Shown here piece by piece: positions 41,625 to 50,740 of a stretch of DNA of 64,000 bases. Positions within the stretch are counted from its first letter, which is position 1. Each line of letters opens with the position of its first letter. The DNA is from Streptomyces sp. MJM8645 (GTDB lineage Bacteria > Actinomycetota > Actinomycetes > Streptomycetales > Streptomycetaceae): positions 1,027,501-1,091,500 of the forward strand of contig NZ_LJJF01000002.1 of assembly GCF_001625365.1 (NCBI RefSeq), written 5' to 3'. Made by a program: the position numbers and the translations under genes. A model generated the notes under the pieces. It saw only the letters and a list, made by a program, of their open reading frames with translations. It searched no databases and was not told where the DNA came from.

Positions 41625-42791
41625 GTGAACGAGCATGCACCGCACAGCCGCCTCCCGCGCTCCCGCCGGGGCGGCCGGCACCGGGCGGTGGCGGTCGTGA
41701 CCGCCGTGGCCGCCGGCGTGATGACGGTCGGAGCGCTGGCACCGACCGCGGCGTTCGCGGGCGGCAAGCCGGACAGCGTCCAACAGGGCCTGAACGCACT
41801 GGTCAAGGACGACGGCATGCCCGCCGCGCTGGCCTCCGTGAAGGGCCGTGACGGCCGCACCCGCACCTACACCGCGGGCGTCGGCGACATCGCCACCGGG
41901 GCCAAGCCCCCCGTCGACGGTCAGGTGCGGATCGGCAGCAACACCAAGCCCTTCACCGCCGTCGTCGTCCTCCAACTCGTCGCCGAGGGAAAGGTCGGCC
42001 TCGACGCGCCCGTCGAGACCTACCTGCCGGGGCTGCTGCGCGGCGACGGCATCGACGGACGCAACATCACCGTCCGCCAGTTGCTCCAGCACACCAGCGG
42101 CCTGCCCGAGTACGTGGACAAGGACTCCATCCTCACCAGCCCGAACCGGTACTACGAACCGCGCGAGCTCCTCGACGCGGCTCTGGCCCAGAAGGCCCAC
42201 TTCGCCCCGGGCACGAGCTGGGAATACAGCAACACCAACTACCTGCTGGCCGGCCTGATCATCCAGAAGGTCACCGGGCGGCCGCTCGGCGAGGAGATCA
42301 ACCGGCGCATCGTCGACCGCATCGGTCTGCGCCACACCTACTTCCCCACCCCCGGGGACACGGGCATCCGCGAGGCCCACCCCAAGGGCTACAACCGGGA
42401 AGCCGACGGCTCGCTCCGCGACTACACGGAGCTGGACCCGTCCTGGGGTTGGGCGGCAGGGGCCGTCGTCTCCACCAACACCGACCTCAACGCGTTCTTC
42501 ACCGCGCTCCTCGGCGGCCGGCTCCTGCCCCCGGCGCAGCTCGCCCAGATGCGCACCACCGTCCCCGCCGACGAGGTGAGTCCCGGCGTCCGTTACGGGC
42601 TGGGACTGATGAGCCGTCCGCTGTCGTGCGGCGGCCAGTACTGGGGCCACGGCGGGACCATCCCGGGCTACAAGACCACCGGGGGCGTCACCGACGACGG
42701 CCGCGCCGCCAGCATCGCGGTGACCGCGATCCCGGGCGACCAGGCCGATCAGCACATCACGGCCACGGTGGACGCGGCCCTGTGCCGCTGA
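41625..42791 (+). CDS. Secreted serine hydrolase, beta-lactamase/DD-carboxypeptidase fold (paralogue 1)
   Basis: 388 residues. A Sec signal ends near TAAFAGGK (~45). The class C fold has SxxK in GSNTKPF (~104), YSN in YSNTNY (~202) and GHGGTIPG (~340, standing for the KTG box). This is the R61-type D-alanyl-D-alanine carboxypeptidase/esterase arrangement. GTG 41625 has AGAGGGG 7 nt upstream. The next gene is a close paralogue, so a recent tandem duplication produced the pair. Confidence 0.88.
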   Translation: MNEHAPHSRLPRSRRGGRHRAVAVVTAVAAGVMTVGALAPTAAFAGGKPDSVQQGLNALVKDDGMPAALASVKGRDGRTRTYTAGVGDIATGAKPPVDGQVRIGSNTKPFTAVVVLQLVAEGKVGLDAPVETYLPGLLRGDGIDGRNITVRQLLQHTSGLPEYVDKDSILTSPNRYYEPRELLDAALAQKAHFAPGTSWEYSNTNYLLAGLIIQKVTGRPLGEEINRRIVDRIGLRHTYFPTPGDTGIREAHPKGYNREADGSLRDYTELDPSWGWAAGAVVSTNTDLNAFFTALLGGRLLPPAQLAQMRTTVPADEVSPGVRYGLGLMSRPLSCGGQYWGHGGTIPGYKTTGGVTDDGRAASIAVTAIPGDQADQHITATVDAALCR

Positions 42792-42949
42792 CCCCGCAGG
42801 CCCTCCCCGGTCCGGCCTGAGCATTCGCAATCCGCAATCCGCACCGGCACCACCAACGGGTTTCCGCGCGCCACGGCACGCCTCGGCACGCCCCGGCGCG
42901 CGGAACCCGCACACCCCAGCAAATCCCCCTTCAGCAGAGGAGTTCCTCC

Positions 42950-44113
42950 GTGAACGAGCACACACAGCACAGCCCGGCCCGCCGAAACCGCCGCGGCAGG
43001 CACGCGGTGGCGGCCGTGGCCGCCGGCGTCGTGGCGGCCGGCGTGCTGGCACCGGCCGCGGCGTTCGCCAGCGCCAAGCCGGACAGCGTCCAGCAGAGCC
43101 TGAACGCACTGGTCAAGGACGACGGCCTGCCCGCCGCACTGGCCTCCGTCAGGGGCCGCGACGGCCGCACCCGCACCTACACCGCCGGCGTCGGCGACCT
43201 CGCCACCGGGGCCAAGGTCCCCGTCGACGGGCAGATACGCGCCGGCAGCAACACCAAGACCTTCACCGCCGTCGTCGTCCTCCAGCTCGTCGCCGAAGGG
43301 AAGATCGGCCTCGACGCGCCCGTCGAGACCTACCTGCCGGGGCTGCTGCGCGGCGACGGCATCGACGGACGCAACATCACCGTCCGCCAGCTGCTCCAGC
43401 ACACCAGCGGCCTACCCGACTACATGGAAGCCCCCGCCCTCGCGGACTTCACCCCCATCCAGTACCGCTACTTCGAACCCCGCGACCTCCTCGACGGCGC
43501 CCTCGCCCAGAAGGCCAGCTTCCCTGCGGGTACCAGCTGGGAGTACAGCAACACCAACTACGTCGTTGCCGGACTCCTCGTCCAGAAGGTCACCGGACGG
43601 CCTGTCGGCGAGGAGATCACCAAACGCGTCATCGACCGCATCGGTCTGCGCCACACCTATTTCCCCACCCCCGGCGACACCACCATCCACGAGGCCCACC
43701 CCCACGGCTACTTCCGCAGCTCGCCGGACGCGGCCCCGGTCGACTACACCGACATGGACTCCTCGATGGCCTGGGCGACCGGGGCGATCGTCTCCACCAA
43801 CACCGACCTCAACGCGTTCTTCACCGCGCTCCTCGGCGGTCGGCTCCTGCCCCCGGCGCAGCTCGCCGAGATGCGCACCACCGTCCCCGCCGAACTCCTG
43901 GGCCCGGGGATCCGCTACGGGCTGGGCCTGCAGAGCAGGCCGCTCTCCTGCGGCGGCCTGGCCTGGGGTCACGGCGGCACTTCCCCCGGCTACCGCACCC
44001 GCGGCGGCGTCACCGACGACGGCCGCGCCGCCACCATCACCGTCACCACCGTCCCGGGCGAGGCCGGCGCGCAGCACATGGCGGCCGCCCTGGACGCGGC
44101 CCTGTGCCGCTGA
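42950..44113 (+). CDS. Secreted serine hydrolase, beta-lactamase/DD-carboxypeptidase fold (paralogue 2)
   Basis: 387 residues, closely similar to the preceding gene along its whole length, including the segments GLLRGDGIDGRNITVRQLLQ and DLNAFFTALLGGRLLPPAQL. Catalytic motifs GSNTKTF, YSNTNY and GHGGTSPG are intact. It differs mainly in an insertion around the substrate-loop region (YMEAPALADFTPIQYRYFEP). GTG 42950 has AGAGGAG 7 nt upstream and the same Shine-Dalgarno context as paralogue 1, so the duplicated unit includes its leader. Confidence 0.88.
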   Translation: MNEHTQHSPARRNRRGRHAVAAVAAGVVAAGVLAPAAAFASAKPDSVQQSLNALVKDDGLPAALASVRGRDGRTRTYTAGVGDLATGAKVPVDGQIRAGSNTKTFTAVVVLQLVAEGKIGLDAPVETYLPGLLRGDGIDGRNITVRQLLQHTSGLPDYMEAPALADFTPIQYRYFEPRDLLDGALAQKASFPAGTSWEYSNTNYVVAGLLVQKVTGRPVGEEITKRVIDRIGLRHTYFPTPGDTTIHEAHPHGYFRSSPDAAPVDYTDMDSSMAWATGAIVSTNTDLNAFFTALLGGRLLPPAQLAEMRTTVPAELLGPGIRYGLGLQSRPLSCGGLAWGHGGTSPGYRTRGGVTDDGRAATITVTTVPGEAGAQHMAAALDAALCR

Positions 44114-44158
44114 CCGCTCCACCCCTCGGACCGGCTCCCGCGCGCGGGGGCCGGACAC

Positions 44159-44204
44159 CGGACGGCCTCGCGGCTCCCGTGGGCGGGGGCCGGGAGGCCG
44201 TCTG
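44159..44204. terminator. Bidirectional hairpin between convergent genes
   Basis: GACGGCCTC (44161-44169) pairs with GAGGCCGTC (44194-44202), extended by flanking pairs and an inner CGGCTCCC/GGGCCG stem. It lies between the convergent serine hydrolase and response regulator. Confidence 0.6.
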
Positions 44205-44237
44205 TGGAGTACCTACCGCTGCCGGAATCAGTCCGCC

Positions 44238-44939
44238 TCAGCCCGCCGGGTTCGCGGGGCGGGCCTCGACCAGGCCGGACTCGTAGGCCGCGATCACTGC
44301 CTGGGCGCGGTCGCGGACGCTCAGCTTGGCGAAGATGCTGGTGATGTAGTTCTTGACCGTGGAGACGCTGATGCCCATCGCCGACGCGATCTCGGCGTTG
44401 TCCAGGCCGGTGGCCAGCAGGTACCACACCTCGATCTCGCGGGGCGTCAGTTCACCCAGGCTGGAGGCCGGCAACGGCACCGGTGCCGGCGGCAGGCGGG
44501 GCGCGGTGACGTACGTGGAGATCAGCCGGGTGAGCAGGCGCGGCGCCACCGCCGCCTCCCCGGTGTGCACGGTGCGCACGGCCGCCGAGAGCTCCTCCGG
44601 GGAGACGTCCTTGGGCAGGAACCCGGAGGCGCCGGCGCGCAGGGCGGCGACCACGTACTCGTCCATGTCGAAGGTGCTCAGCGCCAGGACCCGGCAGGCC
44701 GGTAGTTCCCGCGTGAGCCGCTCGGTGGCCTGGACGCCGTCGAGAACCGGCATCCGGATGTCCATCACCACGACGTGGGGCCGATGCCGGTGCGCGAGGT
44801 CGACCGCCTGCTGGCCGTTGTCCGCCTCGGCCACCACCTCGAACGCCGGGTGGGGTGCCAGGATCAGGGCCAGGCCCCGCCGTACCAGCGGCTGGTCGTC
44901 GGCGATCAGCACCCTGATCCGCTCCGGGGTTCCCGTCAT
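44238..44939 (-). CDS. NarL/LuxR-family response regulator
   Basis: 233 residues. The receiver domain has acidic pocket ADDQ, phospho-Asp ~59 in VVMDIRMP and Lys in FLPKDVSPEE. A LuxR HTH occupies the C-terminus (ELTPREIEVWYLLATGLDNA, ISVSTVKNYITSIF). Its ATG overlaps the kinase stop (ATGA), so the two are coupled. The target is likely the divergent MmpL gene, now truncated. Confidence 0.92.
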   Translation of the reverse strand: MTGTPERIRVLIADDQPLVRRGLALILAPHPAFEVVAEADNGQQAVDLAHRHRPHVVVMDIRMPVLDGVQATERLTRELPACRVLALSTFDMDEYVVAALRAGASGFLPKDVSPEELSAAVRTVHTGEAAVAPRLLTRLISTYVTAPRLPPAPVPLPASSLGELTPREIEVWYLLATGLDNAEIASAMGISVSTVKNYITSIFAKLSVRDRAQAVIAAYESGLVEARPANPAG

Positions 44940-46180
44940 CCGAGCCGTTCCTCTCCGTCGGCCGGCGCCACCGGCAGGCTGGCCATCACCCGGAAGCCAC
45001 CACCGTCCACGGCGCCGGCCACCATGCTGCCGCCCTGCAGCGCGACGCGTTCGCGCATGCCGATCAGACCGTACCCGGTGCGGCCCGCCCTCGGTCCGGC
45101 CGCACCGCCCGCTCCCGCCAGGGCGCCCACCAGGGTGTCGGCCGGCGCGGCGGTGCCGTTGTCGGACACCTCGACGGTGATCCGGTCCGGGTGGTACGTC
45201 AGCCGGACCCGCGCCCGGGCCCGGCCGGCGTGCTTGCGGGTGTTGGTGAGGGACTCCTGGACGATCCGGAACACCGCCAGGCCGGTGCTCGGCGGCAGCG
45301 GGCGCTCCTCCCCCAGGACGGCGAACTCGGTGGGAAGGCCGGCCCTGCGGGACTCCTCGACGAGCCGTCCGAGGTGCCCGACTCCGGGCTGCGGCTCGGA
45401 CGGCGACTCGTCCGGCTCGTCGCCGGCCCGCAGCACGTCGAGCAGTTGACGCATCTCGCGCAGCGCCATCCGCCCGGAGCCCTCCAGCGTGACCAGGGCG
45501 TCGCGCACCACCTCGGTGTCACCCCCGAGGTTCGCTCTGGCACCGCCGGCCATCAGCTGCATGGTGGTGATGTGGTGGGCGACGATGTCGTGCAACTCCC
45601 GTGCGATGCGGCGCCGTTCCTGCGCCACCGCACGGTCGGCCAGCAGCCTGCGCCTGACCTCCACCTCGTGCTGCCAGCGCTTCAGCGCCTCGGCCGCGGC
45701 GATGACCAGCGCCGCGGCGAGCACGTTGGCCGCCACTCCCGAGAGCGGAGGCGGCAGCGGATGCCCCCGGCCCAGCAGCGGTACGGCGGCCGCCGCGAGG
45801 GCGGCCGGTACCGCCACCACGAGGCCGCGCGAGCGGGCGACCGCGAACAGCGCGATGCAGAGCGTGCAGTTGAAGTGTTGCGGCACCGGCCCGCTCAGGT
45901 TCAGGGCCAGGCCGAGGACCAGCACACCCGTCAGTGACGCCAGCGGGTAGCGGCGCCTGGTGAGCAGCGGCATGGCCGCCAGTACGAGCAGGACCAGCGC
46001 GGTCAGGGCGGTCGGCTGGCTTCCGTCCGGGCTGCCGATCGAGTAGCCGAGGAGGTCCAGGGCGGCCGACCCGACGGCCACCAGCGCGTCACTGGCCGTC
46101 CAGGGCAGGCCATCGGCTCTCGGCGGCGGCTGCGGCGGCTGCAGCTGCGGCAGCGGCAGGGGCCGGTGGTGCGTCGACAT
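44936..46180 (-). CDS. Two-component sensor histidine kinase (NarL-partner type)
   Basis: 414 residues. The N-terminal third has about five hydrophobic segments. HisKA_3 follows with ERRRIARELHDIVAHHITTM (His ~197) and HATPase with LTNTRKHAG, DNG and GYGLIGMRERV. ATG 46180 has AAAGGAC 10 nt upstream. It acts with the response regulator encoded next. It is divergent from an MmpL-type exporter gene, a common arrangement in streptomycetes. Confidence 0.9.
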   Translation of the reverse strand: MSTHHRPLPLPQLQPPQPPPRADGLPWTASDALVAVGSAALDLLGYSIGSPDGSQPTALTALVLLVLAAMPLLTRRRYPLASLTGVLVLGLALNLSGPVPQHFNCTLCIALFAVARSRGLVVAVPAALAAAAVPLLGRGHPLPPPLSGVAANVLAAALVIAAAEALKRWQHEVEVRRRLLADRAVAQERRRIARELHDIVAHHITTMQLMAGGARANLGGDTEVVRDALVTLEGSGRMALREMRQLLDVLRAGDEPDESPSEPQPGVGHLGRLVEESRRAGLPTEFAVLGEERPLPPSTGLAVFRIVQESLTNTRKHAGRARARVRLTYHPDRITVEVSDNGTAAPADTLVGALAGAGGAAGPRAGRTGYGLIGMRERVALQGGSMVAGAVDGGGFRVMASLPVAPADGEERLG

Positions 46181-46482
46181 GCTGGTGATGGTCCTTTCCG
46201 TGGCCGGCCGTGTGCCGTCGTCCGTGAGCCGTGAGCCGTATGCCGTTCCTGCGGAGGCCCTCGGGGGGGCGTCCGAGGTCCATTCTCCCTGCGGCCCCCG
46301 GCCCCGAACCGGCACCCGGGACCGATCCCGGACCAGGCCCCTGGTCCTGGTCCTGACCCGGTGGCGAGCCCAGGTCCTGACGGCGTTCTCCTCCCGCGCT
46401 CGGACGAGAACGCCCGGTACGCCGTGATGCTCTGGAGACGTGCCGGAAATCCCCGGCGACAGCACCACAGCCGGAGGACATC
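46181..46482. other. Divergent region between kinase and mmpL fragment
   Basis: 302 bp, no gene seen. It contains short GGTCCTG/CAGGACC-like repeats around 46330-46380, which could be regulator sites, but none is convincing. Confidence 0.35.
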
Positions 46483-46971
46483 GTGAGCCGCGCCCTGACC
46501 GGATTCTCCACCAGGAATCCGTGGAAGGTGATCGCCGTATGGGCGGTCCTGGGAATGCTCCTGACCGTCCTGAGCCAGACATTGATCTACCGGGTGACCC
46601 AGACGCAGACGGCCGACTTCCTGCCGAAGAGCTACGAATCGGCCGCCGCCATGAAGATCGCCCAGGACCGCTTCGGGACGAAGCCCGACGCCAACCCGGT
46701 GACCGTCCTGGTCGCGCGGACCGACGGCCGGGCGCTGACCGCCGCGGACCGGCAGCAGATCGGCGACGGGGCGAAGCGGCTGAGCCGCCTCAAGGTCACC
46801 ATGCCCACACCCAAGGACGCCGCGCCCCTTCAGCGGGACTACTCGCAGATCCCCCAGGTCGACCCGGCCATGACCGCGCCCGACGGGACCGTCGAGCTGC
46901 TCTCCGCCAACCTCACCGGAAACCCCGCCGACCCGGGCCTGGAGAACACCTACCGGGGCCGCGTGGGGTGA
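46483..46971 (+). pseudogene. 5' fragment of an MmpL/RND-family transporter
   Basis: 162 residues. GTG 46483 has GGAGGA 5-6 nt upstream. The start, MSRALTGFSTRNPWKVIAVW, is the typical MmpL N-terminus with TM1 and the beginning of the first periplasmic domain (YESAAAMKIAQDRFGTKPDA). Full-length members have ~700 or more residues and 11-12 helices. Here the frame stops after TYRGRVG and the next gene begins 157 bp later. A single TM fragment cannot transport, so this is a deletion remnant. Confidence 0.75.
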
Positions 46972-47128
46972 CCGTCCAGCTGACGGTGCGTCAGAGTGCG
47001 CCACCCGGGCCGCCGGAGTCGAAACTGATACTCCGTCATATTCCGCTTCCCGGTGGCCACCCCGTAGTCGCGCGGCTAGGGTGGGCGACGATCCGTCGGG
47101 CTCCTGACGGGCCGAGCCGGGGGGCGGG

Positions 47129-48553
47129 ATGCGGATGGCGGCCATTGCCGGCGTGGGGTCACGGTCGCACCGCTTCGGCCGCAGGCCCGCCGCGCCACCC
47201 ACCACTCCGGGCCGGCTGCGCCGGGTTGTGGTCGCGCTGGTCCTGTGCACGGCGGCGCTGTGGGGGACGTTGGAAGCGGCGCTCGCCGGCGCGCACACGG
47301 CGGTGTCCGCCGCCGAAGCCCACGCCGACCCGGCCCTTGTCGACATCGCGCAGCTGTCCTACCTGCTCGCCGACGCGGACCGGGTCGCGGCCGGGAGCTT
47401 CGCCTCGGGGACGGTGCGCCTGAGCGGGCCGGGGCAGCGTTACCAGGACGATCTGAAGTCGGCCCACCAGGCGTTGGCCCGGGCCGCCGAGCACGACGCG
47501 ACCGGGCCGGCCGGGAGCGGGCGACTGCAGGCCGTCGAGGGACTGCTCGTCGAGTACACCAGCCTGGTCGAACAGGCGCATGCCACCGAGAGCCAGGGTG
47601 CCCTCGGCGCCGCCTACTTGAGCTACGCCTCAAGCCTGATGCACAAACCCGGTGACGGAGTCCTCGCCCAGGTCCAGCAACTGCGGGCCGCCGAGCAGCA
47701 GGAACTGGGCCGGCAACAGCAGAGCGGATGGCTCGCCCCGGTCGTGCTGCTCGGCGTGCTCGCCCCCGCGGTGCTCGCCCTGGTCCTGCTGGTCGGTACG
47801 CAGCGCTTTCTGAGCCGCCACTTCAACCGGCGGCTCAACCCGTACCTGCTCACCGCGTCCGTCCTGCTGCTCACGCTGGCCGGCTGGACGGTGGTGGCGA
47901 CCCTGCACACCGACCGGGCCTTCGGCACCGCCACCGACGAGGTGCTGCCCCGGCTGACCGCCACCTGGCAGGCTCGCGCGCTCGCCGCCGAAGCGGCAGG
48001 CGGCGATGCGCTGGCGGTGGTCCGGACCGTCCCCGGACAGGACCTTTCCGACGACTTCGCCACCTACACCGGCCCACTGGCGGACCGTCCGGTCACGCCG
48101 GGAGCGGTCGCGGCGGCCGAGAACCAGCAGCCCGCGTTCCACGGCATCCTCGCCGACCTGTTCGATGCCGACCTCCGCCCCGACTCCTCCCCAGCGAAAC
48201 GGGACGCCGCCTTGCACACCCTCCAGGACTTCCAGCAGTTCACCGCGGCCGATGCCGAGCTGCGCCGGCAGGCCGCCACGCGCGGCCCCGCCACGGCAGC
48301 CGCGGCCGACCCCACCATGGTGGCCACGGCTGTCGGCCCCGGCGCCGCCCAACTGGGCGGCGCCGGCGCGGCGTTCGACGCCGACCTGGCCCGCCTCACG
48401 GAGCTGGACCGGCAACGGCTGGCCGATGCCGAATCGGCGGCCCGCTCCGACCTGGGCCTGGGCCGCGCGCTCCCGGTGCTGTGCGCCGCCATCGCGGTGC
48501 TCTGCCTGGGCGGCCTCTGGCCACGGATCGACGAGTACCGGGCCGCGCGATGA
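47129..48553 (+). CDS. Membrane protein with two extracytoplasmic helical sensor-like domains
   Basis: 474 residues. Four hydrophobic segments (~30-52, ~200-225, ~243-265, ~447-465) bracket two extracytoplasmic Ala/Glu-rich helical regions that resemble four-helix-bundle sensor modules. No kinase, HAMP or methyl-acceptor domain is present. Its stop overlaps the ATG of the binding-lipoprotein gene (ATGA), so the two probably act together, perhaps as a binding-protein-dependent sensor. ATG 47129 or 47135 could be the start. I do not recognise a named family. Confidence 0.7.
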   Translation: MRMAAIAGVGSRSHRFGRRPAAPPTTPGRLRRVVVALVLCTAALWGTLEAALAGAHTAVSAAEAHADPALVDIAQLSYLLADADRVAAGSFASGTVRLSGPGQRYQDDLKSAHQALARAAEHDATGPAGSGRLQAVEGLLVEYTSLVEQAHATESQGALGAAYLSYASSLMHKPGDGVLAQVQQLRAAEQQELGRQQQSGWLAPVVLLGVLAPAVLALVLLVGTQRFLSRHFNRRLNPYLLTASVLLLTLAGWTVVATLHTDRAFGTATDEVLPRLTATWQARALAAEAAGGDALAVVRTVPGQDLSDDFATYTGPLADRPVTPGAVAAAENQQPAFHGILADLFDADLRPDSSPAKRDAALHTLQDFQQFTAADAELRRQAATRGPATAAAADPTMVATAVGPGAAQLGGAGAAFDADLARLTELDRQRLADAESAARSDLGLGRALPVLCAAIAVLCLGGLWPRIDEYRAAR

Positions 48554-49839
48554 GCGGGGCAGACCGCTGGGCCCGGGCCTGTCTCGCCCTGCTGCTGGTC
48601 GCCCTCTTCGGCCCCACGGCCTGCAGCAGCGGCGGGTCGGGACCTGTGGTCCATGTGCTCGGCACCTGGACCGGCAGCGAGCGGGACTCGTTCCTGGCCA
48701 TGGTCGCGCCGTTCGAGCAGCGGACCGGGATCAGGGTGGACTACCAGGGCTCCCGGGACTCCGACACCGTGCTGGCCGACCGGGTCGACAACGGGACGCC
48801 GCCCGATCTCGCCGTCCTCTCCAGCCCCGGAAAGCTGGTGCAGTACGCCCGGGCCGGCCGGTTGGCCCCGCTCGACGGTGCGCTCGACCTGCCGGGCATG
48901 GCCGCGCAGTACGGAGCGAGCTGGGTGCGGTTGGGCGCCGTGGACGGCAAGCAGTACGCCGTGTTCGTCAAGGCCTCGGTGAAGAGCCTCATCTGGTACT
49001 CCCCCAAGGCCCTTGCCGCGCACGGCTGGACGCCACCCGGCAGCTGGGACCAGCTGAACACCCTGGACCGGCAGATCGCCGGGGCGGGTGTCCCCCCGTG
49101 GTGTGTCGGGCTGGAGTCCAGCTCCGCCTCCGGCTGGCCGGGCACCGACTGGCTGGAGGACATCGTCCTCGCCCAGTCCGGGCCGGACGTCTACGACCAG
49201 TGGGCGAGCGGCGCGCTCGCCTGGAACTCTCCTGCGATCAAGCGGGCCTGGCAGACCTGGGGAGACGTGGTCGCCGCCAAGGGCCTGGTCCGCGGTGACT
49301 TCCGCGGCATGCTGCTCACCGACTTCGCCGGCTCGGGCAACTCGCTGTTCGGCCGGCAGCCGGGCTGCTACTTCGAGCACGCGGCGTCCTTCATCACGGA
49401 CTACTACCAGCAGGGCGACCCGCAGCTCAAGGCCGGCGAGGACTACGACTTCGCCCGGTTCCCGACCATCGACGAAGGGTTCAAGGGCACCGAGGAGGTG
49501 GCGGGCGACCTGCTCGGCATGTTCCACGCCACCCCGGCCGCCCAGCAGCTCGTCGCCTACCTCACGACGCCCGAGGCGCAGCAGATCTGGGTGGCCCGCG
49601 GCGGTGCGCTGAGCCCCAACCGCCAGGTGCCCACCACCGTCTACCCGGACGCCCTGTCCCGTCGCCTGGGCCAACTGCTGGTCGACGCCCGGGCGGTACG
49701 GTTCGACGCCTCCGACCTGATGCCGGACGCGATGCAGAGCGCGTTCTACCGAGCCGTGCTCGCCTACGCCAACGACCCTTCGCAGCTGGACACCCTGCTC
49801 ACGGACGTGGACCGGGTCCGGGCCACCGTCTACGCCTGA
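48550..49839 (+). CDS. Extracellular solute-binding lipoprotein (ABC sugar type, orphan)
   Basis: 429 residues. The lipoprotein signal has lipobox PTAC (Cys ~25). The family 1 solute-binding fold is seen in VVHVLGTWTGSERDSF, FEQRTGIRVDYQGSRDSD, GTPPDLAVLSSPG and the C-terminal region. No permease or ATPase gene is nearby. It is translationally coupled to the two-domain membrane protein upstream, which suggests a sensing rather than an import role. The ligand is unknown but likely a carbohydrate. Confidence 0.85.
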   Translation: MSGADRWARACLALLLVALFGPTACSSGGSGPVVHVLGTWTGSERDSFLAMVAPFEQRTGIRVDYQGSRDSDTVLADRVDNGTPPDLAVLSSPGKLVQYARAGRLAPLDGALDLPGMAAQYGASWVRLGAVDGKQYAVFVKASVKSLIWYSPKALAAHGWTPPGSWDQLNTLDRQIAGAGVPPWCVGLESSSASGWPGTDWLEDIVLAQSGPDVYDQWASGALAWNSPAIKRAWQTWGDVVAAKGLVRGDFRGMLLTDFAGSGNSLFGRQPGCYFEHAASFITDYYQQGDPQLKAGEDYDFARFPTIDEGFKGTEEVAGDLLGMFHATPAAQQLVAYLTTPEAQQIWVARGGALSPNRQVPTTVYPDALSRRLGQLLVDARAVRFDASDLMPDAMQSAFYRAVLAYANDPSQLDTLLTDVDRVRATVYA

Positions 49840-49888
49840 CTTTCGGTTGGGGACGGCAACCCGCATCTCGGCCGGCCGCGCGCACCCG

Positions 49889-49946
49889 GCCGCCGGGTAA
49901 CCGATTAGGTGATCGCCGGCCGGTGCCGTACAGTCGGTACTACCGA
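49889..49946 (+). promoter_or_regulatory. Promoter region of tRNA-fMet copy 2
   Basis: Nearly identical to the inverted complement of 7867-7925. TTAGGT, 18 bp, TACAGT is the likely promoter, and the sequence TCGGTACTACCGA precedes the tRNA in both copies. Confidence 0.5.
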
Positions 49947-50020
49947 CGCGGGGTGGAGCAGCTCGGTAGCTCGCTGGGCTCATAACCCAGAGGTCGCAGG
50001 TTCAAATCCTGTCCCCGCTA
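49947..50020 (+). tRNA. Initiator tRNA-fMet (CAT), copy 2
   Basis: Starts CGCGGGGTGGAGCAG, anticodon CAT, ends CCCCGCTA. CCA is not encoded (CTT follows). Initiator features are the C1/U72 non-pair and the GGG/CCC anticodon stem. The body is identical to copy 1 and on the opposite strand. Confidence 0.95.
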
Positions 50021-50027
50021 CTTCTGC

Positions 50028-50064
50028 CACTGGGGCCGACGCACACTGTGCGTCGGCCCCAGTG
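50028..50064 (+). terminator. Terminator after tRNA-fMet copy 2
   Basis: An 18-bp perfect stem (50028-50045 with 50047-50064; core GCCGACGCACA/TGTGCGTCGGC), 7 bp after the tRNA. Related in core sequence to the terminator at 7742-7786. Confidence 0.75.
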
Positions 50065-50101
50065 CTGTTCTCCCTCGGTCGCCTTCGGTGCGGGCCCCCG
50101 G

Positions 50102-50740
50102 TCAGCTCACCGTCGTGGTGCTGAGCGCCTGCGCGGTGGCGGGGTAGCAGGCGGTGGGCACGTCGACGGTGAAGAACGAGACGGGCACGGTCGCCGTGAA
50201 GGTCAGCCCCGGGTCCGCGTAGCTCGTACCGGCCACCGAGGTGCTGATGACGCTGCCGGAGGCCCCGGCGGCCAGGTTCAGGGTCAGCGCGGGGAGCGTG
50301 AAGGTGCCGCCGCCGCCGACCGACCCGTTCACGGTGAGCACGACGTTGCCGTTGTTCACCGCGACGCTCGCGCTGCCCGAGTAGCCGGACCCGCCGGTCA
50401 GCGACTCGCCGGTCAGCGTGGCGTTCGCGGGGACCGGCACGGTGAGCACGATGTTGCTGATCGACTGGATGCTGTAACCGCCCACCGTGGTGGGCACGGT
50501 GAGCGCGTCGGGGGCCAGGGTGACGGTGAACTGGCTGCCGGCCGCGACGGTGGCGGGCGCGGCGGCGTTGACACCGGCGTTGAGGTTGAAGGTCTGTGCC
50601 GACCCGATCGGCGGAGTCGCCTGGCAGGCCAGGACGACCGGGGTGTCCGCGGCCGCGGCGGTCGGCGCGAACAGCCCGACCGCGGCCACGCCGCCGGCGA
50701 GCACGACCGAGGCACGTCGCAGAGCAGAGGTCATTCCCAT
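50102..50740 (-). CDS. Secreted beta-rich protein of unknown function
   Basis: 212 residues. A Sec signal (~1-32) ends TAAAADTP. The mature protein is rich in Thr, Val, Ser and Gly with alternating hydrophobic residues (NIVLTVPVPANATLTG, ASVAVNNGNVVLTVNGSVGG) and two Cys, one near each end. It looks like a two-domain beta-sandwich surface protein. ATG 50740 has GGGAGAA about 7 nt upstream. I do not recognise a named family. Confidence 0.72.
   Translation of the reverse strand: MGMTSALRRASVVLAGGVAAVGLFAPTAAAADTPVVLACQATPPIGSAQTFNLNAGVNAAAPATVAAGSQFTVTLAPDALTVPTTVGGYSIQSISNIVLTVPVPANATLTGESLTGGSGYSGSASVAVNNGNVVLTVNGSVGGGGTFTLPALTLNLAAGASGSVISTSVAGTSYADPGLTFTATVPVSFFTVDVPTACYPATAQALSTTTVS

Noticed and set aside
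7790..50020. The tRNA pair as integration sites of a mobile island
   Set aside because: No integrase, excisionase or direct-repeat att sequence is seen, and the repeats are inverted complete tRNA genes, which does not fit site-specific integration.
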